Of a stretch of 64,000 bases of DNA, positions 38,547 through 45,840 are shown piece after piece (the stretch's first letter is position 1; every line of letters starts with the position of its first letter). The DNA is from Halomonas sp. HAL1. Its GTDB lineage: Bacteria; Pseudomonadota; Gammaproteobacteria; Pseudomonadales; Halomonadaceae. Under the pieces are notes generated by a model, which had not been told where the DNA came from, made no database searches, and was given only the letters and a program-made list of their open reading frames with translations. The stretch is from NCBI RefSeq assembly GCF_030544485.1, contig NZ_CP130610.1, positions 992,001-1,056,000 on the forward strand, in the 5' to 3' direction. Both the position numbers and the translations under genes were made by a program.

Positions 38547-38924
38547 ATGAAAATTTTGAAATTAGCGATGATTATGGCCTTGTTTGCCGCCTTGCCGACA
38601 TGGGCGGATAGCCTTACGGGGCCTCAAAATAATGCCGTAAGATCTGCGAATCTATATCTCAGCATGCAGGGCTTCTCACGGAACGGACTTATTCAGCAGC
38701 TCTCATCAGACTTTGGCGATGGTTATGAGGTTGCCGACGCTACCGTGGCTGTGGATAGCCTCGATATTGATTGGAACAAACAAGCGGCAAAGTCTGCGCA
38801 GCAGTACCTCAATATGATGGGCTTTTCTTGCCAAGGTCTTGTTGAGCAACTTTCATCCAGTGCAGGCGATGGGTACACCGAGAGCCAAGCCACTTATGGA
38901 GCACGGCAAGCGGGTGCTTGCTAA
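38547..38924 (+). CDS. Exported Ltp-type protein (two Ltp repeats)
   Basis: 125 residues from ATG 38547, chosen because GGAG is 8 nt upstream (an ATG at 38541 is too close). Signal peptide MKILKLAMIMALFAALPTWA, cleavage before DS; no lipobox. The mature part has two similar repeats: QNNAVRSANLYLSMQGFSRNGLIQQLSSDFGDGYEVADATVAVDSL and NKQAAKSAQQYLNMMGFSCQGLVEQLSSSAGDGYTESQATYGARQ. This is the Ltp (host cell surface-exposed lipoprotein) domain, known from a streptococcal prophage lipoprotein that blocks superinfecting phage DNA entry. Here it would be periplasmic. Sits between two attC-like sites. Confidence 0.85.
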   Translation: MKILKLAMIMALFAALPTWADSLTGPQNNAVRSANLYLSMQGFSRNGLIQQLSSDFGDGYEVADATVAVDSLDIDWNKQAAKSAQQYLNMMGFSCQGLVEQLSSSAGDGYTESQATYGARQAGAC

Positions 38925-38939
38925 TTAACCAATGGTACG

Positions 38940-38998
38940 TCCTGACAAATCCGTTCAAGAATCGACGTGCTTACGCGCAACCTAACGTAACGTTAAAT
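38940..38998 (+). other. attC-like cassette site after the Ltp-type gene
   Basis: TCCTGAC (decayed RYYYAAC) with the characteristic continuation AAATCCGTTCAAGAATCGACG, ending at ACGTTAAAT (GTTRRRY). The yoeB remnant begins immediately after, in the same relation as the intact yoeB to its attC at 46445. Confidence 0.5.
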
Positions 38999-39100
38999 CA
39001 GTAGTGATACCGGAGCTGGGCGATAAGCAAAGCGTCGTCCGTTACTTTGTATACCTTTCGGTGTTCTTTGTTGATTCGTCGAGACCAGTAACCGACGCGG
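38998..39100 (-). pseudogene. yoeB toxin remnant (C-terminal third)
   Basis: Minus-strand reading gives GYWSRRINKEHRKVYKVTDDALLIAQLRYHY and a stop, nearly identical to the last 31 residues of the intact YoeB at 46445. Upstream sequence is unrelated, so the N-terminal two thirds and the antitoxin are gone. Confidence 0.85.
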
Positions 39101-39141
39101 CTCGCCATATTGACGAACCGTTTCAGCGCTGAGTCGATGAC

Positions 39142-39180
39142 CGAAGCGCCTCTACCTTCCCGGTAGTGGCGCTTTTTTTA
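39142..39180 (+). terminator. Terminator-like hairpin
   Basis: AAGCGCC-T-CTACC / GGTAG-T-GGCGCTT with a short loop, followed by seven T. It separates the yoeB remnant from the following barrel gene. Confidence 0.7.
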
Positions 39181-39358
39181 CATACTATAAACTTACCTGT
39201 CGTAACCGAATCCTCCTTGTTGTCGAACAGTGTTTTGCCTATGGTTATACGTGTGAATCAAACGACTATCACATTGCGTGAATCACGGCAGGATAGCCTT
39301 TCAATACCATGACGATTCATAGAATCGTTCACAGCAAGTCGTCACAAGGAGAACACAC

Positions 39359-39964
39359 GTGAAACTCAGAACCCTACTTACCGCCTCGTTTGCCTCTACC
39401 GCTCTGCTCGCCACGGCACCGTCGGCATTCGCCGCACCCAATGCTGATGGACTCTATCTGGGCATCGGCACCGGTTTCAGCTCGCTGGAGAACGACGACG
39501 ACGAAGTCGGCGATTTCATCTCCGATGGCGCCGAAGACTTTGACTTGGATGATGACTCAGACAACGGCTTTAAAGGTTTCGTCGGCTACGAATTCAATCC
39601 TTACTTCGCTACCGAAATCTTCTATGCCGATCTTGGTCGTACGCGCCTGAGGGGTAACAGTGACGCCAATACCGATTTGGAATCCGACGCCTACGGGGCG
39701 AGTCTGGTCGGTCAATTGCCCATCACCTCCTGGTTTACCGCCTTCGCCAAGGCCGGTGTGGCCAAGTGGCAAACCGACGTCGATGGTAACCTTGGCGGGG
39801 CTAGCGTTGATCTTGAAGATCAGGACGGCACCGATCCGGTCTACGGTGTTGGCGCGCAGTTCAACTTCGACCCCTTCCTGGTCCGTGCCGAATACGAGCG
39901 CTACGACTTCGACAGCGACTATAAGATCGACTCCTTTACCGCGTCAGCCGGTTTCCGCTTCTAA
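39359..39964 (+). CDS. Outer-membrane beta-barrel protein, acidic
   Basis: 201 residues, GTG start with AAGGAG 9 nt upstream. Signal peptide MKLRTLLTASFASTALLATAPSAFA. The barrel strands alternate (GLYLGIGTGFSSLEN, FVGYEFNPYFATEIFYADLG, SFTASAGFRF with terminal Phe). Loops are strongly acidic (NDDDEVGDFISDGAEDFDLDDDSD), as expected in halophiles. It matches OmpA_membrane / OmpW-like small porin proteins; no specific ligand can be named. A GC-rich hairpin follows. Base composition is chromosomal rather than cassette-like. Confidence 0.85.
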   Translation: MKLRTLLTASFASTALLATAPSAFAAPNADGLYLGIGTGFSSLENDDDEVGDFISDGAEDFDLDDDSDNGFKGFVGYEFNPYFATEIFYADLGRTRLRGNSDANTDLESDAYGASLVGQLPITSWFTAFAKAGVAKWQTDVDGNLGGASVDLEDQDGTDPVYGVGAQFNFDPFLVRAEYERYDFDSDYKIDSFTASAGFRF

Positions 39965-39995
39965 CCGTCAATTTGTTTTGCCATGTGCGATAACG

Positions 39996-40017
39996 GCGCC
40001 GGGGCGAGCCCCGGCGC
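39996..40017 (+). terminator. Possible terminator after the barrel gene
   Basis: GCGCCGGGG / CCCCGGCGC with loop CGAG; only a weak T-tract follows (TGCCGCTTTA). Confidence 0.5.
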
Positions 40018-40085
40018 TGCCGCTTTACCTCGCGCAACCCTCGCATCAGCTTCTGCACAAATGCCTAGTGCGCTTACAGGCATTT

Positions 40086-40388
40086 CTAATCCTCCATGAG
40101 GTCACGTTCATTCAATGCGTCGTACTTTCGGATATCAGCGCGCATCCTCCCGATCCATTGATTGACAAACTGTACGGTCTCGTCGGCGTTTAGATGAGCA
40201 GCTAGTGCGGCTTGATCAGCCCAACGCTCCGACAAGAGCAACCGTCCGGTGTCCGCGTCATCAACTGCCGCGTCATAAGAAATGTTTCCATCACGTTGCC
40301 GCGTGACGTTGGCAAGTGCTTTCAGGTGAGTCATAAATCGCGCTAATTCAGCCGGGGCAACGTATAAGTATCCGGTAACGATGAGCAT
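40086..40388 (-). CDS. Antibiotic biosynthesis monooxygenase-family protein (YgiN-like)
   Basis: 100 residues from the ATG at 40388, where GAGG is 8 nt upstream. Ferredoxin-like ABM fold pattern: MLIVTGYLYVAPAELARFMTHLKAL, DGNISYDAAVDDADTGRLLLSERWADQAALAAHLNADETVQFVNQW. Such dimeric proteins include quinol monooxygenases like YgiN. It lies just downstream of a quinone oxidoreductase-like gene on the same strand, and both may handle quinones. Confidence 0.85.
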   Translation of the reverse strand: MLIVTGYLYVAPAELARFMTHLKALANVTRQRDGNISYDAAVDDADTGRLLLSERWADQAALAAHLNADETVQFVNQWIGRMRADIRKYDALNERDLMED

Positions 40389-40448
40389 GTATTGTTCCTC
40401 ATAGTGCCGCCGCTGGTGCAAGGAATTGCTGTGATCGACGGCAACAAT

Positions 40449-41468
40449 TTACTCTTTAACGACAAGCACGACCTTACCTTGAACACCGCCTTGCATAGCT
40501 CTCTGATGCGCAGCCGATGCTTCTGCCAATGAATAGGTACTGTCGATCACGACCCGAATGGTACGGTCGTCAAGCAAGCGACCGGCCTGCGCCAGAAGCA
40601 TTCCGTTTGAGTGCACCTGTAGTGAGGAAACCGTAATCCCTAGCCTGTCGGCTTCATCCCTGGCAGAAAAGCCCAAGGGGTTGACCAGGAAGAGCGAGCC
40701 GCCTGGTTTAATAATGCTGAGAAAACGTTCCATGTTCGGCCCACCCACAGCGTCAAGCACCAGATCCACGTCATGGGCGACCGTTTCGGCGGCTGTCTTG
40801 GTGTAATCAATGAAGTCGTCAGCACCCAGCTCGCGAAGAAGCCCTTCATGCTTGCCTGAGGCAACCGCGATCACACGTGCCCCTTTCCATTTGGCGACTT
40901 GAACCGCTAGATGCCCCACGCCACCGCCAGCCCCATTGATCAAGACGGTCTTGCCTTCGAGCGGGACAGGCACATGCCGGAATGCCTGGAATGGGTTGGG
41001 TCGGTCTTGACCAGGGTCAACTAGAAATTGCCAGGCAGTAAGCAGTGACATCGGGGCACCTGCAGCCTCGACATGAGAAATGCTCTTTGGCTTCAACGCT
41101 GGTTGGCTTTCAGGAACGCTGACATATTCGGCATAGGTGCCGCTGCCCGTCATCAAGTCTTCGGGAAAACGCACCATTGCAAAGACGTGGTCACCTACGC
41201 TGACCTTGGAAACCTCGTCGCCTACGGCAGCAACGACGCCTGCCACATCAGTGCCTAATATCAGCGGGAAGTTGGGGCTAGGTTGCCATTCTGGCGGTAG
41301 CGCACGATAGCCGTCGCGCAGGTAAAGGTCTGGTGGATTAAGACTTGCCGCATGCACTTGGATAAGCACTTCACCGGCTTGTACTTCGGGTCGGGGCGTA
41401 TCTTCGTAATGCAAGACCTCTGGGCCACCGAAACTATGCAGTTGCACTGCTTTCATCATCTCGTTCAT
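40449..41468 (-). CDS. NADP-dependent quinone oxidoreductase-like protein (MDR, zinc-free type)
   Basis: About 339 residues from ATG 41468 (a TTG at 41483 is also in frame). GroES-like N-terminus ([24 protein letters not shown]), [14 protein letters not shown], and a nucleotide-binding motif [26 protein letters not shown]. Zinc ligands are absent, as in QOR/enoyl reductase types. Divergent LysR regulator 90 bp away suggests induction by a reactive compound; YgiN-like neighbour downstream fits quinone detoxification. Confidence 0.9.
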   Translation of the reverse strand: MNEMMKAVQLHSFGGPEVLHYEDTPRPEVQAGEVLIQVHAASLNPPDLYLRDGYRALPPEWQPSPNFPLILGTDVAGVVAAVGDEVSKVSVGDHVFAMVRFPEDLMTGSGTYAEYVSVPESQPALKPKSISHVEAAGAPMSLLTAWQFLVDPGQDRPNPFQAFRHVPVPLEGKTVLINGAGGGVGHLAVQVAKWKGARVIAVASGKHEGLLRELGADDFIDYTKTAAETVAHDVDLVLDAVGGPNMERFLSIIKPGGSLFLVNPLGFSARDEADRLGITVSSLQVHSNGMLLAQAGRLLDDRTIRVVIDSTYSLAEASAAHQRAMQGGVQGKVVLVVKE

Positions 41469-41557
41469 CACAATCTCACTCAAGAATAGTCACATGGCAA
41501 ATAGTAAGGAGGTTCCTTGTCGTTGATAATGGTGCGCCGTTTCGTTTTAATAGTTCC

Positions 41558-42460
41558 ATGAAGGAACAAATCGGATTGGAACGCCTCACGGGGCTTATCG
41601 CATTTGCACGCGCCGGCTCTTTAGGCAGCTACACCGCTGCGGCGCGCTCGCTGTCTGTTTCGCCCTCTGCGATCAGTAAAAGCATCCAGCGGTTGGAGCG
41701 TCACTTCGGCGTCTCTCTTTTCACGCGTACGACACGCTCGCTGTCTTTCACAGCCGAGGGCCGCGACTTGCATGGGCGTGTGCTAGAGCTGCTGCGCCAA
41801 GCAGAAGAGATAGAACAGGTGGTTAAGTCTGCTCGTTCAGAGCCCGCAGGCACATTACGAATTGCGACATCACTTCCACTGGGACTGCACCTGATTGCTC
41901 CTGCTATTACGGATTTTCGAACACGCTACCCAAAGGTAACGATCGACCTGCGGCTGAGCGACCACATCGTCGGTATGGTTGAAGAGAGCATCGATCTTGC
42001 AGTACGAATCGGTGACCTTGCGGATTCGTCACTTTTGTCCAGGCGACTCTCACCTTACAGGCTCTCTTGCTACGCTTCGCCAGACTACCTAGCTAGGAAT
42101 GGTGCTCCCGAGCATCCAGATGAACTGGTGGGGCACGAAACGATCAATTTGCGCTACCAAAGTACGGGCCAAATGTTTCGCTGGCCGTTCCTGATCGGTG
42201 GGAAGGAGGTCGAGATAGTGCCATCTTCCCCTGTCATCGTTGATTCAAGCGAAGCCGTCATAGCCGCTATGACAGCAGGGGCAGGCATTGGTATGGCTGC
42301 AAGTTTCATGGCTGCCCCGCGGGTTAGGCGAGAGGAACTGGTACCAATCCTGCCCGACTTCGACGTAGAGCGGCATAATATCGTGGCACTATGGCCACAG
42401 AGTCGTCGCACCAACCCCGCTGTACGCGCCTTTATCGATATGTTGATCGAAAGGCTTTGA
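41558..42460 (+). CDS. LysR-family regulator
   Basis: 300 residues. Winged HTH at the N-terminus ([59 protein letters not shown]), then a LysR substrate domain of the CrgA/DsdC-like group ([37 protein letters not shown]). Divergently oriented to the quinone oxidoreductase gene, which it presumably controls from the 89-bp spacer. Confidence 0.92.
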   Translation: MKEQIGLERLTGLIAFARAGSLGSYTAAARSLSVSPSAISKSIQRLERHFGVSLFTRTTRSLSFTAEGRDLHGRVLELLRQAEEIEQVVKSARSEPAGTLRIATSLPLGLHLIAPAITDFRTRYPKVTIDLRLSDHIVGMVEESIDLAVRIGDLADSSLLSRRLSPYRLSCYASPDYLARNGAPEHPDELVGHETINLRYQSTGQMFRWPFLIGGKEVEIVPSSPVIVDSSEAVIAAMTAGAGIGMAASFMAAPRVRREELVPILPDFDVERHNIVALWPQSRRTNPAVRAFIDMLIERL

Positions 42461-42510
42461 ATACCTAACACTTGATACACACAAGCCTCTGGAATCAACG
42501 AACAGCAGTT

Positions 42511-42624
42511 TTACATCGCTTTCGGCAGCATTTCAGCGCTTCGCAACGGTCCAACATCGTGCTCAATATAGGCGCGCCAATCTTGCTGGCAGGCGGTGGT
42601 GAGATCGGTAAAGCGGTAGCCCAT
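42511..42624 (-). pseudogene. Truncated second copy of tenA (first 37 codons)
   Basis: Minus-strand ATG 42624 encodes MGYRFTDLTTACQQDWRAYIEHDVGPLRSAEMLPKAM and then TAA. It matches the TenA start MGYSFTDLTNACHDDWRAYIEHDFVRQLGNATLPEAS with changes spread over the whole stretch, so it is a diverged copy, later cut. Upstream sequence continues to match the tenA leader including a decayed TPP riboswitch. Confidence 0.85.
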
Positions 42625-42747
42625 GTTGCCTCAGGTGGTAATGATCTGGAGGGCAGGCGAGAAAGATCGAGGGAATGGCACGGAAGGTTGGTGCAAAGGT
42701 GCGCCGCGGCCATCGCTTGATCCCTACGTCGGTACCTGCGCTGTAAC

Positions 42748-42857
42748 TCAAGTGAGCATCAGCACATTAGCCGGAGCGGGTACAGCGGGATCAGCGCTCG
42801 GCAGCATTAATTGCTAACCCTGTGCTATCAGCCGGATTTTACCGGCACCCCGTCAAG
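42748..42857 (-). repeat. Decayed copy of the TPP riboswitch
   Basis: The minus strand retains GACGGGGTGCCGGT and GGCTAATGTGCTGATGC, but CTGAGA became CTGATA and GAACCTGATC became GTACCCGCTC, destroying both ligand-binding core blocks. About 430 bp here (roughly 42545-42990) align along their length with 33520-33950. The lost core makes thiamin sensing very unlikely. Confidence 0.85.
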
Positions 42858-42989
42858 CTGTTCGTTGGTGACGTGTAGGAGGCGGGTGGGTTAGATGCAA
42901 GGGGAGTGAGCAAACACGCGAATTTTGGGTATGCTGCCAAAATTTGCTTTGCTACTAGAAGAATCGATGGGGTAAAGTTAATTTTGTTG

Positions 42990-43040
42990 GCTGAATAACC
43001 TCAATCAATGCGCCGTCGCGATTTTTTGAGGTTATTCAGC
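42990..43040. repeat. Perfect 15-bp inverted repeat
   Basis: GCTGAATAACCTCAA (42990-43004) and TTGAGGTTATTCAGC (43026-43040) with a 21-nt loop. It lies between the tenA-leader copy and cassette block 2 and contains TAAC/GTTA at positions reminiscent of cassette cores; a GTTATGAG motif follows at 43057. Could be an attC-like site, or a strong mRNA hairpin. Confidence 0.6.
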
Positions 43041-43076
43041 TGCATGTATGATCACTGTTATGAGTCAGGAAGGTAA

Positions 43077-43664
43077 ATGGATAAGCGTTTAAAGCTCATA
43101 TGGATGTGGATAAAGAAGTACAAGCATCCGCTAAGAGTTCTTGGAGGAATTTTTTTCGGGATGGGATTGTTGGCCGCTTTCTTCTGGATATCTGGTTTTG
43201 ACATAGAGCCTGTAGCTTTTTCTCTCGGAATGATGAGTTCCCTTTTTCTTGCAAGCCCTTCAGTAGCAGAATACTTTTTGCCGGATCGTAAGCCAGTCCG
43301 AGATATGAGCTTTGAGGAAATCTTGGATTTCATTCCGAAAACTGACCCATCAGAAGATTGGCATGGGATATCAAGGGAATGGGCCAGTGAACGGTTCCTT
43401 AAAGAAGACCCACGTCTTCGGTTTAGAGCGAAATTTATAGACGATGGAATCCATTGTGAAGATTCCACCGAGGATTGGGCAAATCGGCATCCGGATAAAA
43501 GAGCAACTGGCTACTGGTATGAACTTTACTATGATGGTGCATTTTTAGACCGTTTTATATTGGTGTCTGTAGATGGCGGGAGGGCAGATCTTCCTCCACC
43601 AGATTTGCAAACCAAAGAAATTAGTCAGTTTGATTATCATTCGCAAAGATACATGACAATTTAA
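43077..43664 (+). CDS. Hypothetical membrane protein (orphan)
   Basis: 195 residues, not recognised. Basic N-terminus (MDKRLKLIWMWIKKYKHPLR), two adjacent membrane helices at about residues 20-65 (VLGGIFFGMGLLAAFFWISG and EPVAFSLGMMSSLFLASPS), then a 125-residue soluble domain with EDWHGISREWASERFLKEDPRL and GYWYELYYDGAFLDRFILVSVDGGRADLPPPDL. AGGAAGG precedes ATG. AT-rich relative to the chromosome. A two-helix anchor with a soluble domain is common among cassette-borne effectors, but no function can be claimed. Confidence 0.7.
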   Translation: MDKRLKLIWMWIKKYKHPLRVLGGIFFGMGLLAAFFWISGFDIEPVAFSLGMMSSLFLASPSVAEYFLPDRKPVRDMSFEEILDFIPKTDPSEDWHGISREWASERFLKEDPRLRFRAKFIDDGIHCEDSTEDWANRHPDKRATGYWYELYYDGAFLDRFILVSVDGGRADLPPPDLQTKEISQFDYHSQRYMTI

Positions 43665-43711
43665 ACTCTTTGGATGAGTACATAAGGCGGTCTGGTTTAA
43701 GCGTAAAAGAC

Positions 43712-43791
43712 TCATAATAGTTTCTGTTTTTGGACGCGCTTACGCTGGCGCTCCGGCACGCCGCAAAGCCAAGCATTATAGCTCTTTAGGA
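43712..43791 (+). other. Possible attC-like site before the HEPN-like gene
   Basis: TCATAATAG ... TGGACGCGCTTACGCTGGCG ... CACGCCGCAAAGCCAAGCATTATAGC: ends are near-complementary (CATAATAG / CATTATAG) with a GC-rich hairpin inside, but both cores are decayed. Only the geometry supports it. Confidence 0.35.
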
Positions 43792-43799
43792 GTTGGACT

Positions 43800-44357
43800 A
43801 TGGACTGGAAGACTTTTATTACGGCAATAATTGCCTCCTTAGCATGGCCAGTAGTTGTCATATTTTCAATTGTTATACTTAAATCCAACCTTGGCGATTT
43901 ACTGCCAAGGTTGAAGAAGCTTAAGCATAACGATACTGAGCTTGAGTTTATAGCGGGTGTTAAAGAGTTAGCCAAAGAAGATAGTGCCTTGCCCAAGCCG
44001 GAGATTGAGTCACAAGAAGTCAAATTAACCCGAGAGGTTTTGCAGCGTTTGGGAAATATCTCACCGCGATCTGCCGTTATCGAGGCTTACCGAATCGTTG
44101 AGGTTGCAGGTGTCAAAGCAATAGAAGCATTTTACCCAGATCTAAAAGGGCGTGATCTTCACAGTCAAGTTCAAGTGAGTAAAATGCTTAGAGATAAGGT
44201 TCTATCTTCAGAAAGATATCACCAGCTTCGCGAACTTTTAATGCTCAGAAATAAGGCGGCTCACGACGAAGAGTTTTCGTTAACAGGAAGTCCAATTGAG
44301 ACTTATATTGATGTTGCGTTGTCGTTATCAAGTGAGCTTGAACAGGCCAAGCCATAA
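43800..44357 (+). CDS. Membrane-anchored HEPN-like protein (orphan)
   Basis: 185 residues. N-terminal helix (TAIIASLAWPVVVIFSIVIL, residues 9-28) anchors a cytoplasmic helical domain. Residues 76-180 form an all-helical unit with SPRSAVIEAYRIVEVAGVKAIEAF and ending with LRELLMLRNKAAHDEE. R150 to H155 fits the R-x4-H signature of HEPN ribonucleases and related DUF4145-type domains. The RBS AGGAG is 7 nt from ATG. Neither helper nor antitoxin gene is adjacent. RNase activity and defence role are inferences; HEPN domains can also be non-catalytic. Confidence 0.7.
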   Translation: MDWKTFITAIIASLAWPVVVIFSIVILKSNLGDLLPRLKKLKHNDTELEFIAGVKELAKEDSALPKPEIESQEVKLTREVLQRLGNISPRSAVIEAYRIVEVAGVKAIEAFYPDLKGRDLHSQVQVSKMLRDKVLSSERYHQLRELLMLRNKAAHDEEFSLTGSPIETYIDVALSLSSELEQAKP

Positions 44358-44425
44358 TAGTCAATCAACTGCGCGCCTTCGGCGCCGAATACGGCAAAGC
44401 CGCGCCGATTATTTAGGCGTTGAAC
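44354..44425 (+). other. Possible attC-like site after the HEPN-like gene
   Basis: Begins at the stop codon (CCATAATAG), contains GGCGC / GCGCC and GGC-AAA-GCC pairing, and ends at TTTAGGCGTTGAAC (GTTRRRY). The left core is decayed. Confidence 0.4.
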
Positions 44426-44492
44426 TTGTAGAAAAGCCCCGCTGACGGCTAAGTTTTGGTAGGAACGAGGAAGCAGGCGAGGAGTGGTCAGC

Positions 44493-44687
44493 ATGCCGCG
44501 CTTCAAGGCTTATAACTACGATCAGAACGCCATGGTGGTGATCAACTACCAGGATCAGCTCCAGCCAGACACCTTTGAACACGCTGTGCACTACCTGATT
44601 GAGCACAAGCTCGACTTATCCGTTTTCCATCCCCAGTACCGCAACGACGTGACCGGTCGGTTGGCCTATGATCCAGCTTTCAGATGA
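44493..44687 (+). pseudogene. N-terminal remnant of an IS1182-like transposase (copy 2)
   Basis: ATG 44493 encodes MPRFKAYNYDQNAMVVINYQDQLQPDTFEHAVHYLIEHKLDLSVFHPQYRNDVTGRLAYDPAF followed by R and a stop. This is the start of IS1182-family transposases, whose full length is over 400 residues. The break occurs right after AYDPA. The upstream 60 bp also match copy 1 at 37300. Confidence 0.8.
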
Positions 44688-44704
44688 AACGATAAGTAAT
44701 ATAA

Positions 44705-44730
44705 AAAGCTACCATTACAGTAGCTTTTAT
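44705..44730. terminator. Bidirectional hairpin with A/T flanks
   Basis: AAAAGCTAC / GTAGCTTTT with a 7-nt loop, placed after the transposase remnant and after the minus-strand small gene; can serve as terminator for the latter. Confidence 0.6.
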
Positions 44731-44738
44731 TAGTATTA

Positions 44739-44867
44739 TTATTTTTTTGAGGATTTGCTAGGTTTTAAGCCCGGAGTATTTCCGGGTGTACTTTTATTGT
44801 CACGTCGACGTTGATCAGGTTTCCCTGTTGAGTCAGCAATTGGCTTTGGGCCTGGTTTAAGAGCCAT
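44739..44867 (-). CDS. 42-residue basic Pro/Lys/Ser-rich protein
   Basis: MALKPGPKPIADSTGKPDQ... continuing RRRDNKSTPGNTPGLKPSKSSKK. AAGGAA lies 8-9 nt before the ATG and a hairpin terminator lies after the stop, which argue for a real small gene despite its size. It is likely disordered and has no membrane segment. Unrecognised. It is transcribed against the cassette direction. A perfect 9-bp inverted repeat sits about 20 bp upstream of its start. Confidence 0.5.
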   Translation of the reverse strand: MALKPGPKPIADSTGKPDQRRRDNKSTPGNTPGLKPSKSSKK

Positions 44868-44885
44868 AATTTTTTTTCCTTAATT

Positions 44886-44908
44886 GTATGAGAGAAATCC
44901 TCTCATAC
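44886..44908. promoter_or_regulatory. Inverted repeat upstream of the 42-residue gene
   Basis: GTATGAGAG / CTCTCATAC with a 5-nt spacer; a third half-site-like GGTATGAGAGG lies near 44944. Possible operator or leader hairpin. Confidence 0.4.
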
Positions 44909-45120
44909 GTCAAGTTACTCGTATTGATTCATATATTCAATAGGTATGAGAGGTTTGGTTTTAACTAGTTTGCAACTGTGAATTTGTTGGAGTGAGCTTA
45001 GAGTGTTTGCGTTAAAAAAGAATATGCTACAGCAGGTTTACTGCTCTATATCAAAAATCTTAAGTTCCATAAATGAAAAGTTGCACCATGGGCTTTTGTT
45101 GTTAAATAGAAAATATGTAA

Positions 45121-45240
45121 GCTAATAAATTTTTCAAGGAGGGCGCAGCGCGTGGCATTTTTACTATTCGTTTTTTGTAATTAAGATGGTTTTCAACGGC
45201 TTTGGCATTGCGTTGCACACGCCGTAACAATGTGTTAAAT
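45121..45240 (+). other. attC-like cassette site, Vibrio-repeat type
   Basis: 120 bp. Starts GCTAATAAATTTTTCAAGGA (decayed TAACAA), continues GCGCAGCGCGTGGCATTTTTAC and TTCAACGGCTTTGGCATTGC, and ends CACGCCGTAACAATGTGTTAAAT. The CGTGGCATTTTT and ACGCC-TAACAA blocks are typical of VCR-like attC sites about 120 bp long. It precedes the GNAT gene by 31 bp. Confidence 0.6.
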
Positions 45241-45271
45241 CTAAAGCCAAGCATTAAATATGGAGCACCTA

Positions 45272-45727
45272 ATGAAAGTTGCATACAGGATAGCAACGCC
45301 TAACGATACGGCCGAATGCATCGCCTTGAGAGGAAAGACGAGAGAAAATGCTTTCTCTGTCGAACAATTGGAAGAGCTCGGTATTACTTTAGATAGCTGG
45401 AAAGCAGGAGTTAGCGATGGCTCCTTACCTGGTTACGTTGGTGTTAGTGAAGGAAATATCATTGGCTATTGCTTCGGTGATAGCGAAACTGGAGAAATTG
45501 TTGTCCTAGCACTATTGCCAGAGTATGAAAGTAAAGGTGTTGGCAAAGTACTATTAAAGAAAATGATTGAGTATTTTAATTCTTTAGGGTTTGAAAGACT
45601 TTTCCTCGGATGCTCATCCGATCCGAAATCTCGGTCATATGGCTTTTATCGACACTTAGGCTGGTGTTCCACTGGTATATTTGATGATGCGGACGATGAG
45701 ATACTTGAATACTTCCCTAATAAATAG
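45272..45727 (+). CDS. GNAT-family N-acetyltransferase (cassette gene)
   Basis: 151 residues from ATG 45272 (GGAG 6 nt upstream; an earlier in-frame ATG lies at 45260). GNAT fold: VAYRIATPNDTAECIALRGKTRENAF, acetyl-CoA-binding motif LLPEYESKGVGKVLLKKMIEYF with GVGK, and SYGFYRHLGW. The substrate could be an amino-acid, drug or peptide. GNAT genes are frequent integron cassette cargo. Flanked by attC-like sites on both sides. Confidence 0.88.
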   Translation: MKVAYRIATPNDTAECIALRGKTRENAFSVEQLEELGITLDSWKAGVSDGSLPGYVGVSEGNIIGYCFGDSETGEIVVLALLPEYESKGVGKVLLKKMIEYFNSLGFERLFLGCSSDPKSRSYGFYRHLGWCSTGIFDDADDEILEYFPNK

Positions 45728-45744
45728 TGAGGTCATTTGGTGCC

Positions 45745-45812
45745 GTCTAACAAGTGTTTCAAGCCATTCGCTGCGACGGACTAAAGTTCATCCATTAACT
45801 AAACGTGCTGAC
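45745..45812 (+). other. attC-like cassette site after the GNAT gene
   Basis: GTCTAAC (perfect RYYYAAC) then AAGTGTTTCAAGCCATTCGC, the usual continuation of attC left arms; right side TTAACTAAACGTGCTGAC is a decayed AACGTTAGAC. Starts 18 nt after the stop codon. Confidence 0.55.
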
Positions 45813-45840
45813 GCACGATAAAATTAACTAGGTAATTAAG

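Noticed and set aside
42495..42817. Small genes inside the tenA-leader duplicate
   Set aside because: Both strands show only frames through a decayed tenA fragment and riboswitch; no domain or RBS.
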